64,000 nucleotides of DNA from Natronomonas gomsonensis (GTDB taxonomy: Archaea > Halobacteriota > Halobacteria > Halobacteriales > Haloarculaceae): the NCBI RefSeq assembly GCF_013391635.1, contig NZ_JACAWU010000001.1:868001-932000 (forward strand), given 5' to 3'. Position 1 is the first letter of the stretch. Every line of letters begins with the position of its first letter. The notes under the pieces are model-generated. The model was given only the letters and a program-made list of their open reading frames with translations. It ran no database searches and had not been told where the DNA came from. Shown piece by piece: positions 16,162 through 25,755 of this stretch. Position numbers and translations under genes: made by a program.

Positions 16162-17796
16162 TCAGGAGCGAACTCCCGTCACTTCGAATCGAGCGCCGCC
16201 ATCGGCGGACTCCTTGACCGTTATCTCCCAGCCGTGGCCCTCGACGATGGTTTCGACGATGGCGAGTCCGAGGCCGGACCCACCTTTCCCGGAGACGCCC
16301 CACTCGAAGGCCTGCTCGCGGAGGTCCGGGGCAATTCCGGGGCCGTCGTCTTCGACGTAAAACCCCGTCCCGTCGTCGAGACTACCAACGGTGACGACCA
16401 CGTCCGGACCGGCGTGTTCCACACTGTTCCGAAAGAGGTTCTCCAGCGCCTGTTGCAGCCGGTCGGGGTCGGCCTCGCATGTCGCGTCGCTCTCGATTCG
16501 GAGTTCGCCGTCGTCGTCGACAGTCTCCCACGCTCGCTCGGCTATCGACGACAGCGATACGGGCTGGCGGTCGTCGATGTCGTCGCCGGCCCGCGCCAGC
16601 GTCAACACGTCCTCGATGAGCCGTCCCATTCGGTCGAGGGCGTCGGCGGCCGCCGTCAGGTTCTCGCTTTCTGTGGCTCGCGCTTCCTGCTCCAACTCGA
16701 CGCGCCCATAGGCGACGGACAGCGGGTTCCGGAGGTCGTGGGAGACGACGCTCGCGAACCGACCGAGGCGTTCGTTCTGCCGTTCGATTTCCCGACGGTA
16801 CCGTTCCGTCTGGGTCACGTCGGTGAACAACAGCACCCTGCCGACGCGGGTGTTGCCGAACGTGAAGGGGTTCGTGGCGACCATGTAGTACCGCGACTCG
16901 CCGTCGCGTGACAACTCGAGGAGGGTCTCGCCGGAGGCCAACCGGTCGGCGACGGCGGGGAGCGCCTCCTCCAGCGGTTCGCCGACCGCGTCGTCGAGAT
17001 TCGGGAACAGCTGATGCGCCGGGGCGTTGCTGTCGCGTATCTCGTCGTCCTCGTCGAGGAAGACGACCGGGCTGTCCACGTTGCCGGCCAACCGGACGGT
17101 CTGGAACCGCTCGAAGAACAGAAACAGCGTCCCGACCGCGAACAGGGCGACGCCAATCGGTTCGTACGTCATATCGATGAACCGCGGGCTGGCGGTGCCG
17201 ACGATATCGAAGACGAGCGGCAACCCGGTAAGCCCCACGAGCACCGCCAGCGGCCGCGTGTCGTGACCGACCTGTGTGAACAACTCGAACAGCATGAAGA
17301 AGCCGACGGCGCTGAGCGCGTAGGCCAGCCCCATCGATACCCAGTGCAGAACCGAGTGTTCGACGGCCAGATGGGGAAACGGCGTCGGCGTCGGCGTGGC
17401 GGTGAAGTAGAGCCCGTGAATCGGGTTCGTGAGTTTCAGGCCGACGACGAAGACGAAGACGGCGATGGCGGCCCGCCTGTAGGTCGCGTCCTCGTGGAGG
17501 CTCCGACCGGTGTAGGCCGAACAGAAGTACAGCCACGCGCCGACGGCAGCGAAGCCGACCGTGAGACCGACGAGATACGCCGCGAGGCTGAGGCGTGTCG
17601 AAGGCGCAAGCAGGTAGACGACGTGTGCGGCCGCCCACCCGCCGCTCAACAGGAGGACCCACTCGAGTCCTCGTCTGGTGTCGGCGTCGTCGATGCGCCT
17701 CGCTCGGCGGAGACTGACGAAACACGCAACCGCGGCGAGGCCGAAGGCGACGACGTAGACGGCGCGTGACGGGCTACCGGAGAGGAGTGAGTCCAT
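16162..17796 (-). CDS. Membrane-bound sensor histidine kinase (7TM-PAS-HisKA-HATPase)
   Basis: 544 aa. The N-terminal third has about seven membrane spans typical of the histidine-kinase 7TM sensor domain. Next is a PAS domain (VFLDEDDEIRDSN onward), a HisKA domain with the phospho-acceptor His in SHDLRNPL (about residue 351), and a HATPase_c domain with the N box (ENLFRNSVEHA), G1 (EDDGPGI) and G2 (GGSGLGLAIV). It autophosphorylates in response to an unknown signal; no response regulator gene is adjacent. It converges with the PhoU/TrkA-C gene, 6 bp apart. Confidence 0.9.
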   Translation of the reverse strand: MDSLLSGSPSRAVYVVAFGLAAVACFVSLRRARRIDDADTRRGLEWVLLLSGGWAAAHVVYLLAPSTRLSLAAYLVGLTVGFAAVGAWLYFCSAYTGRSLHEDATYRRAAIAVFVFVVGLKLTNPIHGLYFTATPTPTPFPHLAVEHSVLHWVSMGLAYALSAVGFFMLFELFTQVGHDTRPLAVLVGLTGLPLVFDIVGTASPRFIDMTYEPIGVALFAVGTLFLFFERFQTVRLAGNVDSPVVFLDEDDEIRDSNAPAHQLFPNLDDAVGEPLEEALPAVADRLASGETLLELSRDGESRYYMVATNPFTFGNTRVGRVLLFTDVTQTERYRREIERQNERLGRFASVVSHDLRNPLSVAYGRVELEQEARATESENLTAAADALDRMGRLIEDVLTLARAGDDIDDRQPVSLSSIAERAWETVDDDGELRIESDATCEADPDRLQQALENLFRNSVEHAGPDVVVTVGSLDDGTGFYVEDDGPGIAPDLREQAFEWGVSGKGGSGLGLAIVETIVEGHGWEITVKESADGGARFEVTGVRS

Positions 17797-17913
17797 AATC
17801 GGTTGAGATACTGCGTTCGGGTACGGCTCTTGCAGACTGAATTGCCGGTTCTTTCGACGGCCGGATGTTGCCTCTTTCGGTTCGCCTGAACAGGGTGGCG
17901 GCTTCCGAGGGGC

Positions 17914-18477
17914 CTACAGCACCGCGATGGCGACCGCCGAGAGGACGACCACGCCGAGGATGTCACAGACGTTCGTGACGACCGGAATCGTCGTGTCGTC
18001 GGGGTCCAGTCCCTGCTGGTAGGACACGTACGTCGCGGCGACCGAGAGGATGACCGCCAGGACGGCCAACAGCATCCCGCTCCCGACCGAGATGACGAGC
18101 AGGTCGGCCAGCGCCATCGGCTCGGCGACGAGTCGGCCGAGTCCCCACGCCGCGACGCCGAGGGCGCTGAACACCGTCGCCGCCAACAACATGATGGCGG
18201 CGATGCTCGTCCACAACTGCTCGTCGCGCGCGGAGAACTCCAGGGTCCCGAGGTGGAGTCGGGTCGAGAGCCGCGAGGAGAGAATCGCGCCGAGGTTGCC
18301 ACCCATCCCTATCATCACGGGGACGAGAATCAGCAGCGTCGGGTTGTCGAGATACGTCGCCTCCAGCGATTCCAGTACGTATCCCGACCCCATCTCCAGT
18401 ACCGACAGCGCGATTAAAATCGGAAACATCGTGGCGACGATGGTTCGGAACCGCCACGTCCCGAGGTCGTCGCTCAC
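17914..18477 (-). CDS. MgtE-type magnesium transporter, membrane half 2
   Basis: A 187-aa, five-span membrane domain of the MgtE family; the motif GGNLGAILSSRLSTRLHLG matches the conserved core of the pore domain. The cytosolic N domain and CBS domains of bacterial MgtE are missing. The GTG start overlaps the stop of the preceding half (GTGA), so the two halves are co-translated and probably assemble into one Mg2+ channel. Confidence 0.82.
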   Translation of the reverse strand: MSDDLGTWRFRTIVATMFPILIALSVLEMGSGYVLESLEATYLDNPTLLILVPVMIGMGGNLGAILSSRLSTRLHLGTLEFSARDEQLWTSIAAIMLLAATVFSALGVAAWGLGRLVAEPMALADLLVISVGSGMLLAVLAVILSVAATYVSYQQGLDPDDTTIPVVTNVCDILGVVVLSAVAIAVL

Positions 18478-19049
18478 AGCACCACCTCAACGACGACGAT
18501 GGCGACGTAGAGGAACACGACGCCGAAGACGTCACCGAGCATCGTCACGATGGGGCCGATGAGGTTGTCGGGGTCGTAGCCGGATTCGTAACTCCCGAAG
18601 ACCAAAACAAGCAGACCGAAGACGAGAACGACCGAGGTGAGCACGCCGGCGAGGAAGGTGATGCCGACCAACTCCGCGAGGCGAGCGGATTCCCGGCCTA
18701 GCGCCCGGAGAATCCCCCACGAGAGGAAGCCGATGAGCACCGAGACGCCGATGCCGTTGACGAAGGATGCGGCGACGGCGTTCACTAGGCGCTCGTCGAA
18801 CTCGAATTCGGGGTCGATGAGCCCCTGGTGGAGCCCCGAGGAGATGCGGGCACCGAAGGCGCCGTAGACGTTGCCGCGGGTGGCGAGAAACGCGGGCAAC
18901 AGCAACAGCAACCCCGGAAAGTCGGCGAACCCGGCTCGCATCGCGTCGCTACCCAACACTAATCCGGCGAAGAGGCCGCCGAGGAGGCTGACGCCGAGAA
19001 TGCCGATGGACTCTCGGTAGATGCGCCAAACCTCTCGGCGGGCGTCCAT
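18474..19049 (-). CDS. MgtE-type magnesium transporter, membrane half 1
   Basis: A 191-aa membrane protein of about five spans with the MgtE core motif ATRGNVYGAFGARISSGLHQG shortened to its recognisable part RISSGLHQG. It is the upstream partner of the second half and shows the same fold, so the pair looks like a tandem duplication of a half-transporter. No CBS or N domain is present. The start MDARREVWRI is followed directly by the first span. Confidence 0.82.
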   Translation of the reverse strand: MDARREVWRIYRESIGILGVSLLGGLFAGLVLGSDAMRAGFADFPGLLLLLPAFLATRGNVYGAFGARISSGLHQGLIDPEFEFDERLVNAVAASFVNGIGVSVLIGFLSWGILRALGRESARLAELVGITFLAGVLTSVVLVFGLLVLVFGSYESGYDPDNLIGPIVTMLGDVFGVVFLYVAIVVVEVVL

Positions 19050-19103
19050 ACCGTGGTTGTGTGGCGGTTCGGGGATAAAAGCTACTTTCGGGGCGCCTGC
19101 GGG

Positions 19104-19400
19104 TTACCGCCCGAGCAGTCGGAGGAGGAAGTCGACGACCAACACGACACCGAGGGCACCGGCCACCTGCACCGTCGGGCCGACCGCCGTCTGCGTGCCG
19201 AGACCGACGACCAGAACGGCGAAGGCGACGACGCCCAACTCGATGCGTCGGACGGGGAGGTCGAGGTCGATGTCGTGTTCGACGTCGATGGTGGTGTTGC
19301 CCGTCACGTCGACGTTGTGGTCCATGTCCTCGCCGATGAACTCGCTGGGGGCGAACAGTTTTGGGTCGATGAGCGGTCGCTGGTCGTCGTCGTCGGCCAT
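19104..19400 (-). CDS. Haloarchaeal membrane protein with acidic N-terminus
   Basis: 98 aa. The N-terminal half is soluble and highly acidic (MADDDDQRP, FIGEDMDHNVDV, VEHDIDLDLP), and the C-terminal half has two hydrophobic spans (about residues 54-70 and 77-95). No family is recognised and the function is unknown. Its start at 19400 faces the mutS start at 19486, so the two divergent genes share an 85-bp intergenic region. Confidence 0.6.
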   Translation of the reverse strand: MADDDDQRPLIDPKLFAPSEFIGEDMDHNVDVTGNTTIDVEHDIDLDLPVRRIELGVVAFAVLVVGLGTQTAVGPTVQVAGALGVVLVVDFLLRLLGR

Positions 19401-19485
19401 GCGTGGTCGTTCCGTGGCGGCGGTAAATAACTCGTGGCTGTCGGGTCTCCGTTGAGTATTTGCGTTCGGAGGGATACCCCGAGAT

Positions 19486-22089
19486 ATGGACGAGGCGCTG
19501 GGGCCGCCGCCCGCGATGGCCGAGAAGGCCGAGGAGTTGACGCCGATGCTGTCGCAGTACCTGGAGTTGTGTGAGCGCTACGACGACGCGCTCGTGCTGT
19601 TTCAGGTCGGGGACTTCTACGAGACGTTCTGTGAAGCCGCCGAGGCGACCGCCCGCATCCTCGAAATCACGCTCACTCAACGCGAGGACTCGACGGGCAC
19701 GTATCCGATGGCGGGAATCCCCATCGATTCGGCGGAGTCCTACATCGAGACGCTGCTGGAGGCCGGCTACCGCGTCGCCGTCGCCGACCAGGTACAGGAA
19801 CCCGAGGAGACCTCGGGACTGGTCGACCGCGCCGTGACCCGGGTGGTGACGCCCGGGACGCTGACGGAAACCGAACTGCTCGCCGACGCCGACAACAACT
19901 TCGTCGCCTGCCTGACCGAGGGGTACGGCCTCGCCCTACTCGACGTGTCGACGGGCGATTTCTTCGCGACGCAGCTCGACCGTCTCGAGGCCGTCGAGGA
20001 CGAACTCGAGCGGTTCGACCCCGCCGAGGCCGTCGTCGGCCCCGAGGCGCCGACCGACCCCTTCGACTCGGGGTGTATGGTGACGCCCTACGAGCGCTCG
20101 GCGTTCGACCTCGCGACCGCCCGCGGAAAAGTCGAGTCGTACTTCGGGTCGACCTCGCTGGCCTCCGAGGCGGAAGTTCGGGCCTGCGGTGCGCTGTTGG
20201 CCTACGCCGAGTACGCCCGCGGCGTGAGTACCGACGGCGACCTCGAAGAACTGGACTACATCAACCACCTCACGCGCTACGACCCCCGTGAGTACATGCT
20301 GTTGGACGCCGTCGCGTTGCGCTCACTGGAGGTGTTCGAACCGAGGCACGTCCACGGACTAGAGGGGGCGGCACTGGTGGAGACCCTCGACGAGACGGCG
20401 AGCGCGCTGGGCGGCCGAAAACTCCGCGATTGGCTCCGCCGACCGCTGTTGGACGAAGCGCGCATCGACGACCGCCTCGACGCGGTCGAGGCGCTTCTCG
20501 CCCGTGTCGGCGAGCGCGAACGCGCAAGCGAGTTACTCGCCAAGACCTACGACCTCGAACGGCTGGTCGCCCGTGTCTCTCGGGGTCGGGCGGACGCCCG
20601 CGATTTGCGGGCGCTGGAGGCGACGCTGTCGGAGGTGCCCGACCTCGAAGAGTGCATCGCCGAGGCGACCGCCGACAGCGCGAAACTCGCCGACATCGAG
20701 GCGCGTCTCGACGACTGCCCCGACGTTCGGACCCTCATCGACCGCGCCATCGCGGAGTCGCCACCCATCGAAATCACCGAGGGTGGCGTCATCCACGAGG
20801 GGTACGACGAGACGCTGGACGACCTCCGGGCGACCGAACGCGAGGGAAAGGCGTGGATAGACGACCTCGAAGCCGACGAGCGCGAGCGGACGGGCATCGA
20901 CTCGCTCAGCGTCGGTCACAACTCCGTCCACGGCTACTACATCGAGGTGACGAACCCGAACCTCGATAGGGTGCCGGAGGACTACCAGCGCCGACAGACG
21001 CTGAAGAACTCCGAGCGGTTCGTCACGCCCGAGTTGAAACAGCGGGAGGACGAAATCGTCCACGCCGAGGCCCGCGCCGACGAACGAGAGTACGACCTCT
21101 TCCGGGAGGTTCGAAGCGAAGTGGCGGAGGCGACCGAACGGATACAGGAGACTGCCAGCGCCGTCGCGGAACTCGACGCGCTGTGTTCGCTGTCGACCGT
21201 CGCCGCCCAGTACGACTACGCGCGGCCGACGGTCGGCGCCGACGGCGTCTTCATCGAGGGCGGTCGCCACCCCGTCGTCGAGCGGACCGAGGAGGCGTTC
21301 GTCCCCAATCCGACCGAACTGCCCCGAGAGCGCCCGATGGCAGTCATCACCGGGCCGAACATGTCCGGTAAATCGACCTACATGCGGCAGGTGGCGCTAC
21401 TGTCGGTGTTGGCACAGGTCGGCAGTTTCGTCCCCGCCCGCAGCGCCGAGGTGCCGATAGTCGACCGGGTGTTCACTCGCGTCGGCGCCTCCGACGACAT
21501 CGCCGGCGGCCGCTCGACGTTCATGGTCGAGATGACGGAATTGGCGGCCATCCTCGAAGAGGCCGACGAGGATTCGCTGGTCGTTCTAGACGAGGTCGGC
21601 CGCGGCACCTCGACGACCGACGGCTACGCCATCGCCCAGGCGGCAACCGAGTACCTCCACGACGAGGTGGGCGCTTACACCCTGTTCGCGACGCATCACC
21701 ACGAACTGACCGGGGTTGCCGCCGACCTCCCGCGGGCGCGCAACTACCACTTCTCGGCCGACCGGACGCCCGACGGCGTCGCCTTCGAACACGACCTCCG
21801 TGCGGGTGCGGCGACGGCATCCTACGGCGTCGAAGTCGCCGAAACTGCGGGCGTTCCCGACCCCGTCGTCGAGCGGGCCGCGGCGCTGTTAGCCGAGGAA
21901 ACGAACGCCGTCGTCGGCCAGGAAGACACCCTTATTTCGGGTCGAACGCCTTCCACCGCGGATGCCTCGACCGACGGCGGCGAACTCCCCGAAGAACTGC
22001 TGGCGGAACTCCGGGCGGTCGACCTCGCGGATACGACGCCGCTGGAGGCGCTCAACCTGCTGTCTCGGTTGCAGAAGCGAGTTGAGTGA
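19486..22089 (+). CDS. mutS: DNA mismatch repair protein MutS
   Basis: An 867-aa MutS1-type protein. Near the N-terminus the mismatch-recognition domain has QVGDFYETF; the lever/clamp region follows, and the C-terminal ATPase has Walker [10 protein letters not shown] (about residue 623), Walker B and signature regions ([14 protein letters not shown] about residue 701) and the H-loop FATHHHEL. It recognises mispairs and small loops and acts with MutL. No mutL gene is in the window, although it often neighbours mutS. The gene ends 11 bp from the convergent nucS, which encodes the non-canonical mismatch endonuclease. Confidence 0.95.
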   Translation: MDEALGPPPAMAEKAEELTPMLSQYLELCERYDDALVLFQVGDFYETFCEAAEATARILEITLTQREDSTGTYPMAGIPIDSAESYIETLLEAGYRVAVADQVQEPEETSGLVDRAVTRVVTPGTLTETELLADADNNFVACLTEGYGLALLDVSTGDFFATQLDRLEAVEDELERFDPAEAVVGPEAPTDPFDSGCMVTPYERSAFDLATARGKVESYFGSTSLASEAEVRACGALLAYAEYARGVSTDGDLEELDYINHLTRYDPREYMLLDAVALRSLEVFEPRHVHGLEGAALVETLDETASALGGRKLRDWLRRPLLDEARIDDRLDAVEALLARVGERERASELLAKTYDLERLVARVSRGRADARDLRALEATLSEVPDLEECIAEATADSAKLADIEARLDDCPDVRTLIDRAIAESPPIEITEGGVIHEGYDETLDDLRATEREGKAWIDDLEADERERTGIDSLSVGHNSVHGYYIEVTNPNLDRVPEDYQRRQTLKNSERFVTPELKQREDEIVHAEARADEREYDLFREVRSEVAEATERIQETASAVAELDALCSLSTVAAQYDYARPTVGADGVFIEGGRHPVVERTEEAFVPNPTELPRERPMAVITGPNMSGKSTYMRQVALLSVLAQVGSFVPARSAEVPIVDRVFTRVGASDDIAGGRSTFMVEMTELAAILEEADEDSLVVLDEVGRGTSTTDGYAIAQAATEYLHDEVGAYTLFATHHHELTGVAADLPRARNYHFSADRTPDGVAFEHDLRAGAATASYGVEVAETAGVPDPVVERAAALLAEETNAVVGQEDTLISGRTPSTADASTDGGELPEELLAELRAVDLADTTPLEALNLLSRLQKRVE

Positions 22090-22100
22090 TTCACACTGTG

Positions 22101-22862
22101 TTATTCGCCCTGCGGTGTCAGCGAGACGAACTCCAACCCCTCCTCAGCGAGCAGCGCCTCGGCGCGTTCGGTGACGGAGGGGGCGACGAGAATCCCCCGT
22201 ATGTCGGCGTCGGCGTGGAGGTCCCGCTGCAGCGCCTCGACGTAGCGGGAGAGTTGTCCCACCGCGTCGGGGCCGACACGCCGCCGTTTCAACTCCAAGA
22301 CGACGGTTCGACCGTCGCGGTCCTCGCCGTAGACGTCGACGGCGCCGGCCGGCGTCTCGCGTTCGGTCACCAGCGGTCTGAACCCCGACTCGACCAGTTC
22401 CGGCGAGGCGAGAATTCGCTCTTTGAGGTCTGCCTCGGTGCCGACCACGTCGAGGGATTCCGGGTCGGAGACGGCGAAGGCGGCGGCGTGGGCGACCGAC
22501 GAAAAGCGGACGACCAGCGACTCCTCGGGCGAACTGCGGTGGCTCTCGACGACAAGGTCGCCGTCGTCAGTTCGACAACTGTGCGCACAGCCCGGCGGTT
22601 GCCAGTTGACGGGCTGTTGGCCCTCGTCCGTGTGGACCAACGCGGCGCCGTCGGGTTTCAGCATGACGTGACGGTCGCCCAACCCCAACTCCGAGGCGGC
22701 ACGGCCCTCGTAATCGACGGTACAGCGTCCGAACAGCGTGACGAGCGCACCGTGGTCGACGCCGTCGCTGGCGAGTTCGGCGGCCTCCGCCGCCGTCGGA
22801 TTCAGGCGGGTTCGAACGCCGTCGATCGGGTGGGTCGCTTCGACGGCCTCGTCGTCTCTCAC
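22101..22862 (-). CDS. nucS: Mismatch-specific endonuclease NucS (EndoMS)
   Basis: 253 aa. An N-terminal DNA-binding/dimerisation domain is followed by a RecB-like nuclease domain with the catalytic residues in VDVYGEDRDG, VVLELKRRR (E-x-K) and AVGQLSRY. NucS cleaves both strands at mismatches and has a C-terminal PCNA-interaction region in archaea. Start: the GTG at 22862 gives the family length; the open frame runs on upstream with no resemblance. It is tail-to-tail with mutS, so the two mismatch-repair routes are neighbours. Confidence 0.92.
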   Translation of the reverse strand: MRDDEAVEATHPIDGVRTRLNPTAAEAAELASDGVDHGALVTLFGRCTVDYEGRAASELGLGDRHVMLKPDGAALVHTDEGQQPVNWQPPGCAHSCRTDDGDLVVESHRSSPEESLVVRFSSVAHAAAFAVSDPESLDVVGTEADLKERILASPELVESGFRPLVTERETPAGAVDVYGEDRDGRTVVLELKRRRVGPDAVGQLSRYVEALQRDLHADADIRGILVAPSVTERAEALLAEEGLEFVSLTPQGE

Positions 22863-22887
22863 GCCACGAGGTAGCGCCCTCTGGCGC

Positions 22888-23424
22888 TTAAACGCCGCGC
22901 TCGTCGTCGAGATACACCACCGTCCCGCGCTCGGGGTCGAGCCACCGGAGCGCGCCCACGACGGTGCCGTCCGTATCCCGGGCGGCGCGGGCCCCGGCGA
23001 GCCATCCGCGGAGATAGGTGGCGTCGCTCTCGCCGTCGTAGCCGACGAGGGCGGCGCTCGTCCGACACCCCTCGTCGTCCGGCCGTCGGAGCGCGAAGAC
23101 GAGGTAGGTTCGAACCGAGAAATCGCTCGATACGACGTACAGCGCCTCGTGTTCGACCGGGTCGATGCGGTCACACACGTCCGCAAAGGACAGTCCCGTC
23201 GCGATGGGGTCGGAGTCGACGGCGGTCCGGCGGCGCTCGGTCAACTCCCCGCCTTCGATTCGCCCGGGGTCGATGAGGTCCGTCGCGGCGGCCTGCGCCC
23301 AGTCGTCGTCCGGCGGCCCGCCGAAGGGTGTCTCCGGGGTGATTCGCTCGGGGTCGGCACCCCAGTGTGCCTCGTGGAGGTCGTAGCCGTCGCGGTCGTA
23401 GGCGACGAGCGTTCGGTGGCCCAT
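22888..23424 (-). CDS. DUF6735-like haloarchaeal protein
   Basis: 178 aa, starting MGHRTLVAYDRDGYDLHEAHWG. The opening motif (MGHR, a tyrosine-rich turn, HWG) matches the DUF6735 family as I remember it; the family is haloarchaeal and of unknown function. No membrane span or catalytic motif is seen. It lies 25 bp upstream of nucS on the same strand, so the two may be transcribed together. Confidence 0.6.
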   Translation of the reverse strand: MGHRTLVAYDRDGYDLHEAHWGADPERITPETPFGGPPDDDWAQAAATDLIDPGRIEGGELTERRRTAVDSDPIATGLSFADVCDRIDPVEHEALYVVSSDFSVRTYLVFALRRPDDEGCRTSAALVGYDGESDATYLRGWLAGARAARDTDGTVVGALRWLDPERGTVVYLDDERGV

Positions 23425-23472
23425 GGGCGCCGTGGCCGCGGCATCCGATTTGAATCGTCGGGTCCGGTCGTG

Positions 23473-25293
23473 TCAGGCCGGCCGGAGGCCGAAGACGACC
23501 GCGATGGCGGCGGCGGTGACGACCGACAGCAACAACTGCAGCGGCGCGCCGACGCGGACGAAGTCGGTGAAGCGGTAGCCACCGGGACCGTACACCATCA
23601 GGTTCGTCTGGTAGCCGACGGGGGTCATGAAGGCCGTCGAGGCGGCGAACATCGTCGCAAGCAGGAAGGCGTAGCGACTCGCGCCGATGCGGGCGGCGGC
23701 GTCGACGGCGACGGGCAACAGCAGAACGACGCTCGCGACTGGCGTGATGAGGTTCGCCAACAGCCCCGTCAGCAGGTAGACGACGACCACGACGGCGAAG
23801 AGCGGCAATAGCGTCGCGCTCTCGACGATGGCGCTTGCGACGAGTGCGTCGCCGCCGGTGTTCCGCAGCGCCGCCCCCAGCGGGATGACGCCCGCCAACA
23901 GGAAGACGACGTTCCAGGAGACGGCGTCGTAGGCCTCCGAAGGCCGGAGACACCCCGTCGCGACCAACGCGACGATGCCGGCCAGTGCCGTGATGACGAT
24001 GGGGTAGTAGCCGAGGGCGGCGACGGCGACGACGGCAGCCAGCGTCGCCACGACGATGGGCGTCTTCGCGGACAGCGACGGGGTTTTCAGCTGTTTCGTC
24101 CCCGGTTCGGCGTCGTCGACGTCGGTCGCCAGCAGTCCCTCTGCGTCTTCGAGGTGTTCGAGTCCCGCCTCGGTCGTCCGGACGAAGAGGGTGTCGCCGG
24201 CCGACAGCGTCACCTCGTCGAGTCCCGACCGGAACGTCTCGCTTCCGCGACGAACCGCCAGCACCGTCGCGGCGTAGCGGTCGCCCAACCGGAGCTCCGC
24301 GAGGGACTTCCCCCGAGCGCGGGCCTCGGCGGGGACGACCAGTTCGGCGATAATCGCTTCGGTCGGTGCCGAGAGGTCCGCGTCGGTCACCGACTCGCGG
24401 TGGAGTTGCCGGAGTTCGAGGCGCTCGGCGACGGCGTTGGTCGCCTGCAGCGTCCCCCGGACGACGAGTTCGTCGTCGGGTTCGATGGTCCGGCCGTCGC
24501 CAGCGGTTTCGTCGTCCCGAATCAACTGGACGACGGTCACGTCGGCCTCGGCGTCGGCGAATGCCTCGGTGACCGGTCGGCCGACCAGCGGGGACGCCGA
24601 CCGCACTCGGAGCCGCGAGAGGTGGTCTTCGAGGTCGTACGTTTCCGTGAGGTCGCCGCTGATGGGTATCCGTGCTGGGGTCAGGCGGTAGCCGACGGTC
24701 AGCAGATACGCCGCGCCGACGAGGAAGACGATGATGCCGACGGGCGTGAACTCGAACATCGAAAGCGGCTCGCCGAGGCGCTGTCTGGCCACGTCGCTCG
24801 CCAGCAGGTTCGTCGCGGTTCCGACGAGCGTCAGCGTCCCGCCCAGCATGGCGGCGTACGACAGCGGCAACAGCAACTTCGACGGCGAGACCCCCGCCCG
24901 CTCGGCCAGTCCCGATATCATCGGGATGAACACCGCGACCACCGGCGTGTTGTTGATGAACCCGGCGGTGAGGCCGGTCGTGCCGATGGTCGCACCGAGC
25001 AACTGTCGTTCGTCTCCGTGGGTGAGCCGTCCCAACGCGAGACCGAGGCGGTCGACGAGCCCCGTCTTTTCGACCCCGGCGCTGAGGACGTACATCGCGA
25101 CGATGGTAATCGTCGCGGGGCTGGCGAACCCCTGTAGTGCGGCGGCCGTGTCGACGCCGGTGTACGGTTCGAGGACGACCAAGGAAACGAGGACGCCGAT
25201 GGCGGTGATGTCGGTCGGGAGCGTTTCGGTGACGAAGAAGGCGAGTGCCACCGCTATCAGCCCGAAGACGACGAGCGTGTCGACGCTGACCAT
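23473..25293 (-). CDS. SLC13 family permease with two TrkA-C domains
   Basis: 606 aa. About ten membrane spans in two blocks flank a central cytosolic region (about residues 200-385) that carries two TrkA-C/RCK-C domains (for example LVVPAEARARGKSLAEL). This is the layout of SLC13/DASS anion:sodium symporters of prokaryotes, which take up dicarboxylates, sulfate or phosphate. The TrkA-C pair presumably gates transport in response to a ligand; the anion is unknown. Confidence 0.88.
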   Translation of the reverse strand: MVSVDTLVVFGLIAVALAFFVTETLPTDITAIGVLVSLVVLEPYTGVDTAAALQGFASPATITIVAMYVLSAGVEKTGLVDRLGLALGRLTHGDERQLLGATIGTTGLTAGFINNTPVVAVFIPMISGLAERAGVSPSKLLLPLSYAAMLGGTLTLVGTATNLLASDVARQRLGEPLSMFEFTPVGIIVFLVGAAYLLTVGYRLTPARIPISGDLTETYDLEDHLSRLRVRSASPLVGRPVTEAFADAEADVTVVQLIRDDETAGDGRTIEPDDELVVRGTLQATNAVAERLELRQLHRESVTDADLSAPTEAIIAELVVPAEARARGKSLAELRLGDRYAATVLAVRRGSETFRSGLDEVTLSAGDTLFVRTTEAGLEHLEDAEGLLATDVDDAEPGTKQLKTPSLSAKTPIVVATLAAVVAVAALGYYPIVITALAGIVALVATGCLRPSEAYDAVSWNVVFLLAGVIPLGAALRNTGGDALVASAIVESATLLPLFAVVVVVYLLTGLLANLITPVASVVLLLPVAVDAAARIGASRYAFLLATMFAASTAFMTPVGYQTNLMVYGPGGYRFTDFVRVGAPLQLLLSVVTAAAIAVVFGLRPA

Positions 25294-25353
25294 TCGGATT
25301 ACTGTGGTTTCTGGGCGGTCCCGTCGAGTTCGGAGGGTGCCTTGCTCATCGGT

Positions 25354-25536
25354 TCACTTCCGCTCGATGTCCGCGTCCGGTGCGTTCTGTTTGACGCTCT
25401 CGATGCCCTGTTTGGCTTTCTGTGGGCTGGCGTAGCCCTCGCCGGAATCGGCGATGATGTTCCCGTTGTCGTGAACGAGCCGCCAGCGGTACTGGCCCGC
25501 TTCGTCCTCGTATAGCTCGAACGTCGCGCCGCTCAC
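25354..25536 (-). CDS. HVO_2922/YegP-like small protein (DUF1508)
   Basis: A 60-aa protein of the DUF1508/YegP fold. Conserved features: FELYEDEAGQYRWRLVHDNG, then IIADSGEGYASPQKA and GIESVK. It forms small domain-swapped dimers in Haloferax volcanii (HVO_2922); its function is not established. The start is GTG at 25536, overlapping the stop of an upstream 15-codon frame (GTGA). An upstream in-frame extension exists but ignores the promoter and has no family resemblance. Confidence 0.85.
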   Translation of the reverse strand: MSGATFELYEDEAGQYRWRLVHDNGNIIADSGEGYASPQKAKQGIESVKQNAPDADIERK

Positions 25537-25580
25537 TGTTTTTCGACCTCCGTGTTGCCCGTCAGTTGCTTCAGTGCCAT
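25533..25580 (-). CDS. 15-codon mini-ORF coupled to the HVO_2922 gene
   Basis: Translates as MALKQLTGNTEVEKQ and ends in a TGA that overlaps the GTG of the HVO_2922-like gene. A TATA-like element (25604-25611) sits 24-31 bp upstream of the ATG, the distance for a leaderless transcript beginning at this ATG. It may be a leader peptide, or simply a 44-nt 5' UTR that happens to be open. Too short for homology; translation is inferred. Confidence 0.4.
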   Translation of the reverse strand: MALKQLTGNTEVEKQ

Positions 25581-25603
25581 GGATTGACATCGACCGGCTG
25601 GAA

Positions 25604-25611
25604 TGATAAAA
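25604..25611 (-). promoter_or_regulatory. TATA-like element of the HVO_2922 transcript
   Basis: Minus-strand TTTTATCA, 24-31 bp upstream of the ATG at 25580. It predicts transcription starting at the mini-ORF and not at the GTG at 25536. Confidence 0.5.
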
Positions 25612-25755
25612 CCTCACCAGCCGTGCTTCGCCCTCCGAAGGATACTCTGGGTTGAGGTGTGTGGCGGCTATCGTCCAGTGGCGCCGAGAGCCTGTCCTCG
25701 GAGGCGCCGCTCGACGGGTGAGAGCGGTCGAAAGAACGGGGCGAAACTGGGGTCG

